A stretch of 64,000 nt of DNA from Adiantum capillus-veneris (GCA_014529385.2 CM043971.1:60902709-60966708); one strand, 5' to 3'; positions 47,095-58,256 are shown, numbered from the stretch's first letter. The notes: generated by a model from the sequence alone, not told the origin. Numbers and translations: made by a program.

Positions 47095-48332
47095 CTAATC
47101 AGACGTCTCATTGCGTCCAAGCGGCGTATCTGTCGAATTCTGCAAAAAATAACAGTAAGACAGCTTTCTGTAAGTATAAACATATAGCGATGTTTATAAA
47201 ACAATACAACAAATAGAAAAGAGTAAACCCTAATACTAACCATGCCTCCGTGAGAACTGAGAATGTCCATCAGGGCGTTTAAGCCCTTCCTGTCTCTGTA
47301 CTCACGCTCGTATGGTGTGGGGTCACGTCGTGTCATCGTCCACTATCAAAACATACAAAGAATCCATTATGTTAGAATTTAAAAACCCCTAAACCCTAAA
47401 CTATCAAACATAAAGAGCAATGCGAGCTCCCCGCCTCTCCTCTCACTCTGGCTGCCTCCTTTTGTTGCTTCCACTTATTGGGATTCTTGTACGTTGCTTT
47501 CTTCGCATTCTCCAATCTTCTTTGGCCAGCCAATCTGGTTTGTTCCACCCATGTTTGATTTCTTTTTGCACTTCGGAACGCTTGTGCTTACAATATTCGT
47601 GCATTCAAACCTTCATCAAGTCTTCATTGAAGCGGTCATCCCATGTTGGAACGGGAAACTCTTCATGAAGCGTGTTGATGACTCTGTCTTTTAAATCACT
47701 CGGTACTTCACTCCAGATGTTTAGTATGTAGTGTCTAAACACGTGAGAGCAAAGACCGCACATGCGTGAAATCAACTTCTTGCCTTCATCATCCAAGATG
47801 ATGTCGCCGCCGAAGGCGACGGAGTAAGGCAAGCCCTCTCACCAATGACGCGTAAACCTGGGTGTCCAGACAGGGGTCTCTAGCAGCGTGTCGATGGGGG
47901 TATGGACGTCAGGTGTCTCCATTGGAGTCTGGACCCCGAAGCGAGGAGTGTGCACTAGAGTGACTCCTGGACGAGTAGCTAGTGGTGTGTAGCCGCTAGC
48001 AATGGACGTCAGCCGCGCAAAACCTAGTATTGATGGCGATGCCGTTGCTGGTGTCGGGGCGGGCAAAGAAGGGGAGGGTAAAGAGGGGCGGACAAAGAAG
48101 GGGACGGTAAAGAGCCTCGTCGAACACGAGGCGGTGTCGAAGCATCGGCGGCGACATCCCCACGACAACTGCCACCGCCACCACTAGAGCGTCGGTGCCT
48201 AGACGAGTGTGAATATCGTCTCGTCGACACCGAAGCTTCGGAGCACGCTGAATGCTGCGAAACAGAGGGAGACGCGGACGGAGTAGGGAGACGCTCGGGT
48301 GACAAAGAAGAAAGAAACTGCTCATCATCCAT
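47095..48332 (-). pseudogene. B second gene (Transposase_24/TNPA-like), broken
   Basis: Exon 2 (about 47230-47335) reads TRRDPTPYEREYRDRKGLNALMD. Exon 1 contains PYSVAFGGDIILDDEGKK and CSHVFRHYILNIWSEVP and starts MDDEQFLSSLSPE at 48332. Several frame changes are present, among them a small duplication near 48080-48110 (the GGGCGGACAAAGAAGGGGA word twice). It cannot encode a full protein. Confidence 0.8.
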
Positions 48333-48395
48333 ACCTGCATCAAACACACAAACATTTAAACTTAATATTGAATGAATGGAGAAGAAAACATGGAC

Positions 48396-48397
<2 letters not shown>

Positions 48398-48436
<39 letters not shown>

Positions 48437-48900
48437 ACTCATAAAGGGGGAGGGATTCCTATATAGAGAGATTTCGTTGAATTTCAGTGAATTTGTAAAA
48501 GCACTGCGCTCCGGGTGCGATGGAGACTAAAGTTGCATCGTGAAGGTCTGCTCATAGAAGTTGTCACATGAATACAATATATATTATAAAACGGAGCAAA
48601 ATTGTTCAAATAAAATATTTATGGCTTTAAGAGGTCTCTCTGTCATCCTCACAAAGCTCAGCATAACTGGTAAAGAAGGGGAGAATTCTACAAAAATCCA
48701 ACCATCTCTTTTTTTTTTGACGTAGAGCTTGAAGGTGCTTGTAGCTTTGAAATGTTCAAAGGCTAGCAGCAACAGAACGCGTTTTTCTTTTATTCAACTT
48801 GAGTGATGAAAGAGGCAAGTCGATAACTCAAAATTTTCAATCAAAACAGAGAGACAGAGAGAGAGAGAGCGCACACACAATCAAATCTTGCAGTCAAAAA
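48398..48900. other. B interior: GA/G run, exon 6 remnant, unknown segment
   Basis: A GA run with poly-G lies at 48398-48436. 48560-48665 is a remnant of transposase exon 6 and its 3' side (TTTAAGAGGTCTCTCTGTCATCC). 48670-48890 is unknown DNA with a further GA run. The same order occurs in E (60044-60650). Confidence 0.6.
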
Positions 48901-48903
48901 ACC

Positions 48904-49117
48904 AGGTGGTAGAGCTGCGCGTGGCCATGGATTGCCCAGGATGTGAGCACAAAATCAAAAGAGCATTATACAACATGGAAGGTACCTAGAGAGCCACGAT
49001 TTCCGAGGATGTGAGCGCAAAATCAAAAGAGCGTTATACAACATGGAAGGTACCTAGAGAGCCATGGATTGCCCAAGATGTGAGTGCAAAGTCAAAAGAG
49101 CGACGTTATACAACATG
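48904..49117 (+). pseudogene. Captured HMA-gene exon, tandemly tripled, in B
   Basis: The plus strand reads QVVELRVAMDCPGCEHKIKR then ALYNMEG before a stop, the start of an HMA fold with its CxxC pair. The block then repeats twice at 68-69 bp spacing (CCATGG at 48925, CCACGA at 48994, CCATGG at 49062), the second and third copies more damaged. GGAAG|GTACCT at the end of the exon looks like a retained splice donor, which would mean genomic DNA was captured rather than cDNA. The fragment is antisense to the transposase genes of B. The sequence differs from the A/A1 fragment, so the source gene was different. Confidence 0.8.
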
Positions 49118-49512
49118 GCTTTAAGAGGTCTCTCTCTCATCCTTGCATAGCTCAACATAACTTCCTATATCTATATAGAGCTCTCCGTTTAAACAGGTGT
49201 CCTCTGTTTCATTTTTTCATAGCATATGGACTTACATTCGAAGAAATGCTTGATGCGAGGAAGTAAAGAAAAATGTCGCAAAACCTTTTGTGGAATTTTT
49301 GTTCCGTGGAGATCTACTCGATATCTCTTGGAATCACATTTCGGACACTTGTCCATGTCTATGTATTCCCCTCTGAAAATAATGCAGTCGTTAGGACAAG
49401 CGTGGATCGAATTGTAATCCATCCCCAAGTTTCGCAAAATCTTTCTTGCTTCCTCTCGGAAATTTGGCATCACATTATCAGTTGGCAGTATGTGCTCTTT
49501 GAGCAATCTACA
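49118..49512 (-). pseudogene. B transposase: exon 6 end fused to exon 2
   Basis: An exon 6 tail (about 49118-49215) abuts an exon 2 piece (49216-49508) reading RLLKEHILPTDNVMPNFREEARK, HACPNDCIIFRGEY and CPKCDSKRYRVDL. The intervening exons 3-5 are gone, the main internal deletion of B. Confidence 0.85.
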
Positions 49513-49601
49513 CAATGAAAAAACTACGATACAATAGTGTAAAACTCTATCAGATCATTGTACATCTAGATTTTTTATTAAAGTAAACTAATTGTAATAG
49601 A

Positions 49602-50138
49602 TCACCTGAAAAGCACTATGACGCTAGTGTCACTCCATCCAAACTTTGCCTGCATGTTCAGAAGAACCAGGAGCGCCTTCCATCTAGACACACGTGCTCC
49701 ATTATACAATGGTGTATCGGTTTCACTTTTCATATCATCACAGATAAGCCTTTTTGAATCCATGATCGTCTTGATCATTTCATCGATCTCGGGCTCAAAC
49801 ATTGCCTCGTCGGGAATGTGGTTTGCATGATCATCCCCCGAGCTGTCAGAGGCTACATCTTGTTGCCTCACATATGCTGCTTGACCAAAGTGCCTGCGAG
49901 CACGTCTATTGGGTTGCAAGATTGCTGCCTGTTGGCCAGTGTGAGAGTCCGACGAGTTATAACTGCCAACAACTGGATCTATAATAGATGGATCGAGCTC
50001 GCCAAATTCGCGAACGGGCTGCAATAAAACGCGTCGTGTCCGTCGCACAACATGCTTGCATTGATTACAAGGACATAAGATCCTTGTTGAGAGATAGGTG
50101 TTTCGGTTGGACGGCCCCACATCCTCGTCACTACTCAT
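49602..50138 (-). pseudogene. B transposase exon 1, open reading frame kept
   Basis: It runs from MSSDEDVGPSNRNTYLSTRI with CPCNQCKH through an acidic SDSSGDDHANHIPDEAMFEP region to GWSDTSVIVLFR at the exon end. All 178 codons are open. The exon alone lacks the catalytic core, so I call the gene a pseudogene, but a short protein of this kind could still be made. Confidence 0.85.
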
Positions 50139-50202
50139 AATGAGGGTAAAAACCTTATAACCTGGACAAAAAATTTAATCTTCTATTGGTATTCTTCGTC
50201 TT

Positions 50203-50205
<3 letters not shown>

Positions 50206-50259
<54 letters not shown>

Positions 50260-50730
50260 TTCACACTGTAAACTACCTCACATTCTCTAGTCATGTCCAG
50301 TCCCCGCTCACCTCAGTCTAGAGGTGCACGGAGATCATAAACACCGGGTTATAATCTCGTCTTTATTGGTCAATGCCTATATTTGTGGGTACAAGAAATC
50401 TATACACCCACATCTACATGATAGTGCATGTAGTGGACAAAACCCCTTTGCCTCTTCTCTAGACGTAGCATTTCACAGCATCTTAACATCTTTTCATTGT
50501 AGATCTTTGTCTGTACCATGCAAGTATGCCATTCTTGCAATGTAGCCGATGCCTGCTCAAAGCACTTAATTCTTACTCTAGATTTGACGGGTTGTGGTGT
50601 GTGTGTGTGTGTGTGTGTGTCACGACCCTTGGCATCGTCATCTTGCATCACTAGTTTCTGTGTAGGCTCAATTTGCTCTTCCATTGGCTGATCATGATGG
50701 GTTAATGTATGGTCGCAGTAGTCGAACATG
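50206..50730. other. B leader: CT run and conserved leader sequence
   Basis: A CT run lies at 50206-50257. The conserved leader follows (minus-strand words FVHYMHYHVDVGV at 50400-50440), then a GT run (50598-50620). A minus-strand open frame of 117 codons (50400-50753) lies across it. It is conserved in E but contains a (CA)n-encoded His-Thr tract and is antisense to the HMA fragment, so I do not call it a gene. Confidence 0.5.
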
Positions 50731-50778
50731 CAGGTGGAATTGCTGGTCCGCATGGACTGTCGAGGCTGTGAGTGCAGG
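50731..50778 (+). pseudogene. Second captured HMA fragment in B
   Basis: The plus strand reads QVELLVRMDCRGCECR, the first strand and metal-binding loop of an HMA domain as in HIPPs, followed by non-coding sequence (probably intron). It is short, but the phrase VELLVRMDC-x-GCE is diagnostic. It differs from both the 48904 and the 35700 fragments. It is antisense to the element's genes and conserved in E at 62362-62409. Confidence 0.65.
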
Positions 50779-50879
50779 AAATTTTCTCATGTAGGAAAAC
50801 GGAGTCTTTTTCAGTGTTTTTCATATGAGCAAGTGTTTTTCATACAATGCTTACCATCATGAGTGCACCTTCATTGACA

Positions 50880-51130
50880 TGCACTAAATTCGAACCTAAA
50901 TCTAAAAAATGCTAGTCCATCGAACATAAATCTAGATCTAATTTAATCTTAAACTCAAAGTAAACCTAAATCTAATCTAATTTAACGTAAATCTAAATCT
51001 AACGTAAATAAACCTAAATGTAATCTAATTTAACATAAATCTAAATCTAATGTAAATAAACCTAAATCTAATCTAATCTAGCTTAAATAAACCTAAATAT
51101 AATCTAACGTAAGTCTACATCTAACCTAAT
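50880..51130. repeat. Degenerate AACCTAAATCTAATC array of B
   Basis: Imperfect 10-15-bp words AACCTAAATCTAATC, TAACGTAAATC and similar make up 250 bp; this is the complement of the TTAGATTTA array of A and A1. Confidence 0.85.
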
Positions 51131-51159
51131 CTTCAACATCTCTTGGAATAGTTTCTTGA

Positions 51160-51535
51160 GACGTTAAAACTCTCTTCTTCTCGTGTATGTGTGTGTGTAT
51201 GTGTGTGCCAATAAAAAGAGGAAAATGGTATAACCTTTCTATCACCGAAGTGTGGTAGATTGGTTATGCAATTTTCCTCTTGAATAACAGGTCTTGAGTT
51301 CAACTCCTCGTTGGCTAGATCTTTAAGTTCTCTTGAATTAGTTTCCTACGACATTAAATTAAACTCTCTTCTTCTCGGGTGTGTGTGTGTGTGGGTGTGT
51401 GTGCGTGTCAATAAAAGGAGGCAAATGGTATAACCTTTCTATCACCCAAGTGTGATAGATTGGTTATGCCATTTCCCTCTTGAATAATAGGTCTTCAGTT
51501 CAACTCCATGTCGACTAGATCTTTAACGTCTCTTG
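51160..51535. repeat. Two ~185-bp direct repeats with tRNA-like words
   Basis: Each unit has GACGTTAAAACTCTCTTCTT, a GT run, CAATAAAA, ATAACCTTTCTATCAC, AGATTGGTTATGC and AGTTCAACTCC. E has one or two corresponding units (62790-63040) and A one (35360-35520). The A-box/B-box-like words are discussed at 35421. Confidence 0.75.
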
Positions 51536-51564
51536 GGATAGTTTCCTTCGACGTTAAGACTCTC

Positions 51565-51612
51565 TTCTTCTTCTCTCTCTCTCTCTCTCTTTGTTTTATA
51601 TCTTTCTCTTTA

Positions 51613-51643
<31 letters not shown>

Positions 51644-51749
51644 TTCTCTCACTCTCTCTCTCTCTCTCTCTCTCTCTTTTCCTCTCTCAACGTGCGTGTA
51701 TGCATTCTTTGTTTATGCATGTGTGTGTGCGTTTTTTTTTAATGCATGT

Positions 51750-51783
<34 letters not shown>

Positions 51784-51801
51784 CATGTTTCAAAACACAA
51801 T

Positions 51802-51856
<55 letters not shown>

Positions 51857-51911
51857 GAAGGGAACATGAGAGTGAGGAGAGGGAAGGAGCATACCTGGCT
51901 CTCCTTCCTCT

Positions 51912-51952
<41 letters not shown>

Positions 51953-51985
51953 TGGAGAAGAAAGAGAGAGAGAGGGAGAGCGCGG
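51565..51985. repeat. CT, GT and GA microsatellites of B leader
   Basis: Compound CT/GT/GA runs, matching 63056-63440 in E. Open frames are artefacts. Confidence 0.93.
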
Positions 51986-52005
51986 GTTAGCTTTGCTTGC
52001 TTGAG

Positions 52006-52181
52006 CGCGCGCAAAAAACTCAGATCTGAGATCTGAGTTTTCGGACGCTCTCGGTTATTGTTTTTACCCCTCTCTGCGTCGCTATGAGCGTCACTGAGTT
52101 ACAAGTAACTTAGTGACGCCCATAGCAACGCCATGGGTTTTCACATTTGAGTGTCGCTTATATTAAGTACCTCTTGTAGTG
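52006..52181. repeat. 5' subterminal region and TIR of B
   Basis: It contains the AAACTCAGATCTGAGATCTG palindrome region, decayed GCGTCGCTATGAGCGTCAC words and the terminal TACCTCTTGTAGTG. It is much less repetitive than the matching end of A. Confidence 0.85.
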
Positions 52182-52184
52182 ATC

Positions 52185-54745
52185 TTCTTCTCAACTCCGA
52201 GATTGCATATGAAAATGCTAGATATGCGCTCATCGTCTATGGTTTGCCATAGCGTGTCTCGGGCTTTATCAAATCCGTCTAGCGGTTACTCTCCAATGTA
52301 AACTAGGGACTATGATACCAGCCAACCTTCTGCCATGCTACCCTCTGGACATGCCTTCTAATGCACATATCCCTTGAGTGTTTTCATGAAACACTCTAAA
52401 AAGAACATCCATGTGGAATGTATTGTGCCAACTATTTCCACCTCATCAACTATGTGAACAAGAAGATGCACCTGAATGGTTAGCATGGTAGTAGGAAACT
52501 GTTTCTCAAACATGCACACAAACTTTACAGCATTTAGTTTGGCAAATGGTATGGAGTCTACATTGATCTCCTTTTGTGAGGTCCATTGTACCAACTTTGC
52601 AAGTTTGTAGATTGTGTTATGGAGGTCAGGACACAAACATCCCTCAGTGGCCACGGGTAACTTAAACTACAAAACACATCTAGCAATGATATTAAAGTCC
52701 AAACACGAATTTGTTACACAATTCCCACTATGATATATTCTACTTCACACATACTCGACATATTTTATTCCAGTGTGTGACTTCAAGCCGGTAAGCTTCC
52801 CTTCTTTAGTGAAACCCGTTCGGAGTGAGTGCATTACATCATTGGGGGTCCACACAGATCAAATGGTATCTTTTACTTTGCGTTCTTGGGCTCTTGCCAA
52901 AATCCATGGCGCTTTAGGGAGTTTTATCGATCCATTGGGTGCTGCTGTCTGCGGCCAATATTGCTCCATAGGATCCACATTTCTAAGGTCAACCCTGGCT
53001 CCCAAAGTATCTTTCTTGCCGGTCAGATGGTCCCACAACAGATTACAAACATTCTTGAATGTGTGCATAGGATTGAGAAACTGCATAGGACAAACCTTTA
53101 TCACACATCTTCTTCTACTCTAACCATGCTTGTGCAGACATCCTGAGTGTCTCTCTTTTCAAAAAGCTATCGTGTAACTCATGATTCTCTGGAAGATACG
53201 CTTGATGACCTTCCTAGATTTGCTTCTTTGGTGAGGGCGCCCGACGTGCTTTAAATCTAGGTCCACATGTGACACATGCTCTGTATCCGCGTATTTGAAG
53301 CCCTGCATGTATACACATAACAATAGATAAGCTTGAGAAAAACCAAGATTTAAAGTGTTTGAGTTTGAGTGTAAATCACCTGAGCATTTGTTAGTCTGGG
53401 ATAGTCATGCATGGTCCACATTAGAATGCCTTTCATCAAAGCGTTGACCTGTGTGTCGGCTCATATCCACCACTTGTACACCAATCCATAATTATTGTAG
53501 CTCTTCCAATAGTGGACGAAGATACACATCCATATTCTTCACTTTATACCACCCCGACATAATCAAGCTTAGAAACAGGTGCCCCTTTTTGGTAGTCAAC
53601 CAAGGGGGAATATTGTAGTTGACGATGACAATGGGCCATACACTATAAGATGTTTATGTTTGACCAAATGGATTTACTCCATCCATAGCCAAGCCTATGC
53701 GCATATTTCGAGCTTCCCTGGAAAAATCTTGCCATGTATCGTCTATATGTTTCTAGGCTGCACAATCTGCAGGAGTCCGTAGCATGCCATCCTAAGAACT
53801 TTTCTCCTCGTGCCATGATGCTAGGGTGGCCATGGACTTACGTTCAAAGAAAAGCTTGATGCGAGAAAGCTGAGGAAAATGTTGCAAAACCTTTTGTGGA
53901 ATTTTTTGTCCGTGCAGATCTACTCGATACCTCTTGGAATCACATTTCAAACACTTCTCCATGTCTACGTATTCCCCTCTGGAAAGAATGAAGTCGTTAG
54001 GAAAAGAGTGAATTGAATTGTAATCCATTACAAAGTGTCACAATATCTTTTTTGATTCCTTTCTTGAATCTGGTATCACATTATCAGCTGGCAGTATGTG
54101 CTATTTGAGCAATCTACACAGTGAAAAAAATGCGATACACTTGTGTAAGTAATGTATCAGATCATTATACATCTAGAGTTTTTTTATTGAAGTAAACACA
54201 TTGTAATAGATCACCTAAAAAGCGTTGTGATGCTAGTGTCACTCCATCCTAAATTTTCCTGCTTGTAGAGAAGAACCACGAGCACGTTCAATCTAGACAC
54301 ACGTGCTCCATCATACAATGGCGTATCGCCTTCACTTTTCATATAATCATAGATAAGCCTTTCTGAATCCATGATCGTCTAGATCATTTCATCAATCTTG
54401 GGCTCAAACATTGCCTCATTGGCAATGTGGTTTGCATTGTCATCCTCTGAGTTGTCAGAGCCTACACCTTGTGGCCTCAACGGTATGTTGCTTGACCAAA
54501 GCGCCTGTCATCACGTCTATTGGGTTGCAAGATTGCTGCCTATTGGCCAGCGTCACATTCCGACGAGTTATACCTGGCAACAACTCGATCTATAATAGAT
54601 GGATCAAACTTACCAAATTCGTGAACGTGCTACAAATTCGCCAACTCGATCTATAATAGATGGATTACAAGGACATGAGATTCTTGTTTAGAGATAGGTG
54701 TTTCTGTTGGGGGGACGGCCCACATCCTCGTCACTACTCATAATA
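52185..54745 (-). pseudogene. C transposase exons 4 (rest), 3, 2 and 1
   Basis: Exon 4 resumes at 52185 and runs to about 52670, with TWMFFLECFMKTLKGYVH and AVKFVCMFEKQFPTTML. Exon 3 (about 52775-53310) has LLWDHLTGKKDTLGARVDLRN. Exon 2 (about 53380-54115) has FILSRGEYVDMEKCLKCDSK. Exon 1 (about 54210-54745) has several stops and a small internal duplication of TCTATAATAGATGGAT near 54590-54665. All match A1 and are well diverged from it. Confidence 0.85.
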
Positions 54746-54801
54746 AATGTAAAAACCTTATAACCTGGACATAAATTTAATCTTCTATTGGGATCCTCTG
54801 T

Positions 54802-54803
<2 letters not shown>

Positions 54804-54900
<97 letters not shown>
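54804..54900. repeat. (CT)n microsatellite in C leader
   Basis: A CT run of about 90 bp, at the same place relative to exon 1 as the GA/CT runs in A1, A, B and E. Confidence 0.95.
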
Positions 54901-55439
54901 CTCTTTGTTCACACTGTAAACTACCTCACATTCTCTAGTCATGTCCGATCCCCACACACCTCGGTCTAGAGGCGCACGGAGATCAGAACCACCAGGTTAT
55001 AATCTCGTCTTTATTGGTCAATTCCTATATTTGAGGGTATGAGAAATCTACACACCCACGTCTACATGAGAGTGCGTGTAGTGGGAAAAACCCCTTTGCC
55101 TCTTCTATAGCTATAGAAATTTATAGCATCTTAACATCTCTTCACAACAGATCCTTGTTTGAGGGATTACTTAGCACATTACATGTTGGCCTCCAATGTG
55201 AGTATCATGCCGTTGAAAGCTTTCCAACTTAAGGTCGCATCCTTAGAGAGGAAGAGAGGGATCACCGTTCGCCTAACTCCAAGTTTTTTTCATAATCTGG
55301 AAGGTAGACTTTAATATAAAAATTAAATCCAAAATCTAATTTAATTGAACATATGGTGATTCTAAGCTAATTGAACATGGTTAGTGTCAGATTCTAATGG
55401 GAAGATTCATATTGTTGTGTACCTAGTGTTTGCTCTTTG

Positions 55440-55830
55440 GGCAAAGCCTTCATTGACATGCCCTAAAATCTAACTTAAATCTAATCTAATCTAATCTTAA
55501 ATTTAACTTAAATCTAGATCTAATCTAATCTTAAATTTAACTTAAATCTAGATCTAATCTAATCTTAAACTTAACATAAACCTAAATGTTATCTAATCTT
55601 AAATCTAACTTAAACCTATTTGTAATCTAACTTAAATCTAAATCTAATCTAATCTTAAATCTAACCTAGCTAACCTTAAATCTTGCCTTAACCTTAAGTA
55701 TAACATAGATCTAAATCTAATATAATTTTAAAGTCAACATAAACCTAAATCTTAGATCTTAATCTAACCTAATCTTAAATGTAATTTTAAATCTAACCTA
55801 ACCCTAAATCTTAATATAACATTTCATTTT
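55440..55830. repeat. Degenerate AAATCTAATCTAATC array of C
   Basis: About 390 bp of ATCTAATCTAATCTTAAAT-type words, the longest version of the family's leader array. Confidence 0.85.
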
Positions 55831-55849
55831 ATACTTTCATTTTATAGCG

Positions 55850-55917
55850 ACACCATGGATTTTCACTTTTGAGCATCGCACGACAAGCCTCGCTAATGTG
55901 AAGTACCACTTATAGTG
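55850..55917. repeat. 5' TIR of C
   Basis: It ends CTAATGTGAAGTACCACTTATAGTG, matching the complement of the A start (CACTACAAGAGGCTCTTCAC) with several changes. Confidence 0.7.
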
Positions 55918-56352
55918 TGATACTCTTTTAATTTGGCTTGGCAATACTCCAAGGGTTGTGTAGTGTCTTTCATGTATGTAAAGTAGCTAACAACTTTGAT
56001 TCTAGCACCTATATCTACTATGTCATTAACTTTGATCTCATCCTTCAATGTCATTGGGATTCTCGTGTCAAATTATTCTAACTTGGACCTACAACGTGTT
56101 CATTGGAATGAGTTCTTGGACAGTCACATTGTTGCTTTTATTTTCAAAACCCCTATGCAAGCCTCTTCTTGGGCTTCATCGATAACCTGTTGAGCTTGAT
56201 CATGTGTTCTTTCTGTGCATGGATTCTTTTAGTGGTTGATGATATTTACGTAATCGACAACCATTCATCCAATTTTCCTTCATTTCACCATCTAAATTTG
56301 CTAGCTTAGCAGCCCCGCTAGGTGAAACAATTTCAACCACAAAAGGACCATC
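55918..56352 (-). pseudogene. Ty3-type integrase C-terminus (GPF/Y module) fragment
   Basis: The minus strand at 56202-56352 reads DGPFVVEIVSPSGAAKLANL, then NGCRLRKYHQPLK and a stop. This is the GPY/F module at the end of Ty3/gypsy integrases, with the usual N-G-x-RLRKY tail. The rest (55918-56200) would be downstream untranslated sequence. The piece is cut by the D element at 56353 and by the C end at 55917. It shows that a Ty3 element once occupied this site. Confidence 0.7.
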
Positions 56353-57284
56353 ACTACAAGAGGTTGTGTGCACTTGTGACACTGTTACAGACGGAAATAC
56401 ATTGGGTTTTTATACTCCCCGGCGTCACTAAGACCGTCGCTAACAGAATCAATACGGGAACGTTGCTATAGGAATCGCTATAATGCTCGCTATATGTGTT
56501 GCTATAGCCGTGGCTATATAGCGACGATCATAGCAACGTTTGCAGAACACCTATAGCGACGTTTATATCGACGCTGCAGAGCCTTATATAGCGACGGTCA
56601 TAGCGACGCCCGAGAAAATTGATCCATCAGATGCTGTCTGTGGCCAATATTGCTCCATACGATCCACATTTCTAAGGTCAACCGTGGCTCCCAAAGTATC
56701 TTTCTTGCCAGTCAGATGGTACCATAGCAGATTAACCCACATTCTTGAATATGTGCATGGATCGAGCAAGTGATTGATCATGAGTTGGGGCGAATATGGT
56801 AGCTCGTACCATAGAGAGAGTCTCTTCATCCCTGTGGGCAAACCCTCATCACACATCTCCTTCTACTCTAACCATGCTTGTGCAGACATCCTCGGTGGCT
56901 CTGTTCCCAAAAAGCCATCGTATAACACATGATTCTCTAGAAGATACTCTTGATGACCTTCGTAGATTTTCTTCTTCAATGAAAGCACCCGGCATGCATT
57001 GAGTCTAGGTCCACATGTGACACATGCTCTGTATCCGCTTGTTTGAAGCCCTGCATGTATACACATGATAATAGATAAGCTTGAGAAAAACAAAGATTTA
57101 CACTGTTTGAGTTTGTGTAAATCACCTGAGCATTCTGTTAGTCCGGGATAGTCATGCATGGTCCACATTAGAATACCTCTGATCAAAGCATTCCGTCGAC
57201 CTATGTGTCGGCTCATATCTACCACTTCTATGCAAATCCACAATTGGTGTAGCTCATAATGAGGGTAAAAACCTTATAACCAGG
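56353..57284 (-). mobile_element. CACTA element D, 3' end and internally deleted body
   Basis: CACTACAAGAGGTTGTGTGC at 56353 follows ATC (56350-56352). Subterminal repeats run to about 56615 and then jump straight into transposase exon 3, so the whole second gene and exons 4-6 are missing. The body ends near 57284 in leader sequence (CTCATAATGAGGGTAAAAACC). No 5' TIR is present. Confidence 0.75.
56620..57243 (-). pseudogene. D transposase fragment (exons 3 and 2)
   Basis: It reads LSLWYELPYSPQLMINHLLD, LLWYHLTGKKDTLGA, then LQTSGYRACVTCGPRLNACR, and WTMHDYPGLTECSG of exon 2. All are recognisable Transposase_21 core sequence with a deletion of exon 2 beyond about 57243. Confidence 0.82.
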
Positions 57285-57420
57285 AGAGTTTCTAGGGGGT
57301 TGTGACAATATAATATCACCAATTTTGGTAGCTAATAAGGCCCATTTGATGTAGGTGTAGTGCTTTGACATGATTTTGCTAACATAGAAGCTCGTAGTCC
57401 AATTTCCCACTCCTCATTTG
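57285..57420. repeat. Second copy of the 31934-32066 repeat
   Basis: GTTTCTAGGGGGTTGTGA to CCCACTCCTCATT, same orientation as the copy at 31934, which also borders a CACTA element. Confidence 0.85.
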
Positions 57421-58256
57421 AAGGGGATCGGGGAGCACCGGGGAGCACCACAGACGGAGAGTGAGAGAGAGAAGGAGACACATGATACATAGATATGGGT
57501 GCAGAGACTCAAAGACTGAGCAAACCCCTATACACTTATGCTATGTATAAGGTATACAAGTCAGTGGTCGCCGAGACTCTAGGTGGCCGGGCAAGGCACA
57601 GGCGCCTATACCCCAAGAACCTCCCACTTAGAGGAGACTGTGCCTTTCAGAAAGGAAACCTAGTCTAAAGACTACAAAAGGCGAGACAAAATCACTCTCA
57701 ACCGATGCCCACTAGCTGGCTGTGATCGTGTGCATCCGACTGTCCTGCTCCCGTGTAAGTCCATACACCACCAGATGTACCGCACAGGTACTGGAAGTAT
57801 GTATGCAATACCTGCATATCTCCCTCATGCACAATGCCATCATCAGTCAACAAACGACTGACAACCCCAACTGCAAATGCTCCCAGTGCAGCTGCGATAT
57901 CCGATCTCAAGATCAGCATCTCATACATGAGACCACCGAATGTCAAGGCAATGCTAGCGGGCCCTGCTAGCTCTACGAAGCATGCATCAACACATATATC
58001 CCTGCAATAGGCATCCCTGACTGACAGAGAGTGTCAGCCACATGCATCTCCTGACTGTCCGCAAAAGACGCATCAACCTGTCGTGCAACCTCCGAGAAAA
58101 CTAGCTGCTCTAGGTGTCTGCTGGAAGACATATCCTGCACAACTATACCCCCATGCTCACTATCGAGCATAGAAAGGAATGACTGCATAATCACTGACAT
58201 CTGAGCCTCCTCTGCAATCATCCACTGCAAACATGACCACTCGATCTGTTGTGACT
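57421..58256 (-). mobile_element. Probable LTR-element 3' fragment with an unknown ORF
   Basis: On the minus strand a purine tract CTAAGTGGGAGG (about 57625) precedes LTR-like sequence (57421-57620), suggesting a 3' LTR. Upstream of it two frames (57973-58230 and 57698-57946) join by a one-base shift. They read QLVFSEVARQVDASFADSQE, then LAGPASIALTFGGLMYE and FQYLCGTSGGVW. The protein is not recognised and has no pol motif; it may be a gene picked up by the element. Confidence 0.4.

Larger units (their letters stand above)
46498..52181 (-). mobile_element. CACTA element B, deletion derivative, TSD ATC
   Basis: It starts CACTACAAGAGGTTGTGTGC at 46498 and ends TACCTCTTGTAGTG at 52181, and ATC flanks both sides (46495-46497 and 52182-52184). 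Length is 5684 bp. It keeps both ends, the first transposase exon, part of exon 2 and a damaged second gene. It has lost transposase exons 3-5 and gained HMA-gene fragments at two places. It is non-autonomous. The target is the C transposase gene (empty site ...CCGTC|ATC|TTCTTCTC). Confidence 0.95.
32293..55917 (-). mobile_element. CACTA element C (old host of the nested stack)
   Basis: The left end CACTACAACAGG at 32293 is the element's 3' TIR, and the right end (reverse complement CACTATAAGTGG at 55917) is its 5' TIR. Removing the two insertions it contains leaves about 7.45 kb, close to the 7.7 kb of element A. Gene pieces line up across both insertions. Flanking triplets are GAT and TGA, which do not match, so either the ends have drifted by a base or this pairing needs checking. 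The TIRs are more diverged than in A or B, consistent with greater age. Confidence 0.75.

Noticed and set aside
50400-50753. A 117-aa minus-strand protein in B (also 61977-62384 in E)
   Set aside because: It contains a His-Thr tract from a CA microsatellite of differing length and is the antisense of the HMA fragment, so conservation is explained by shared DNA.
32290-55920. A 3-bp target duplication for element C
   Set aside because: Flanking triplets are GAT (32290-32292) and TGA (55918-55920), which do not match as read. I keep C on gene co-linearity, not on a duplication.
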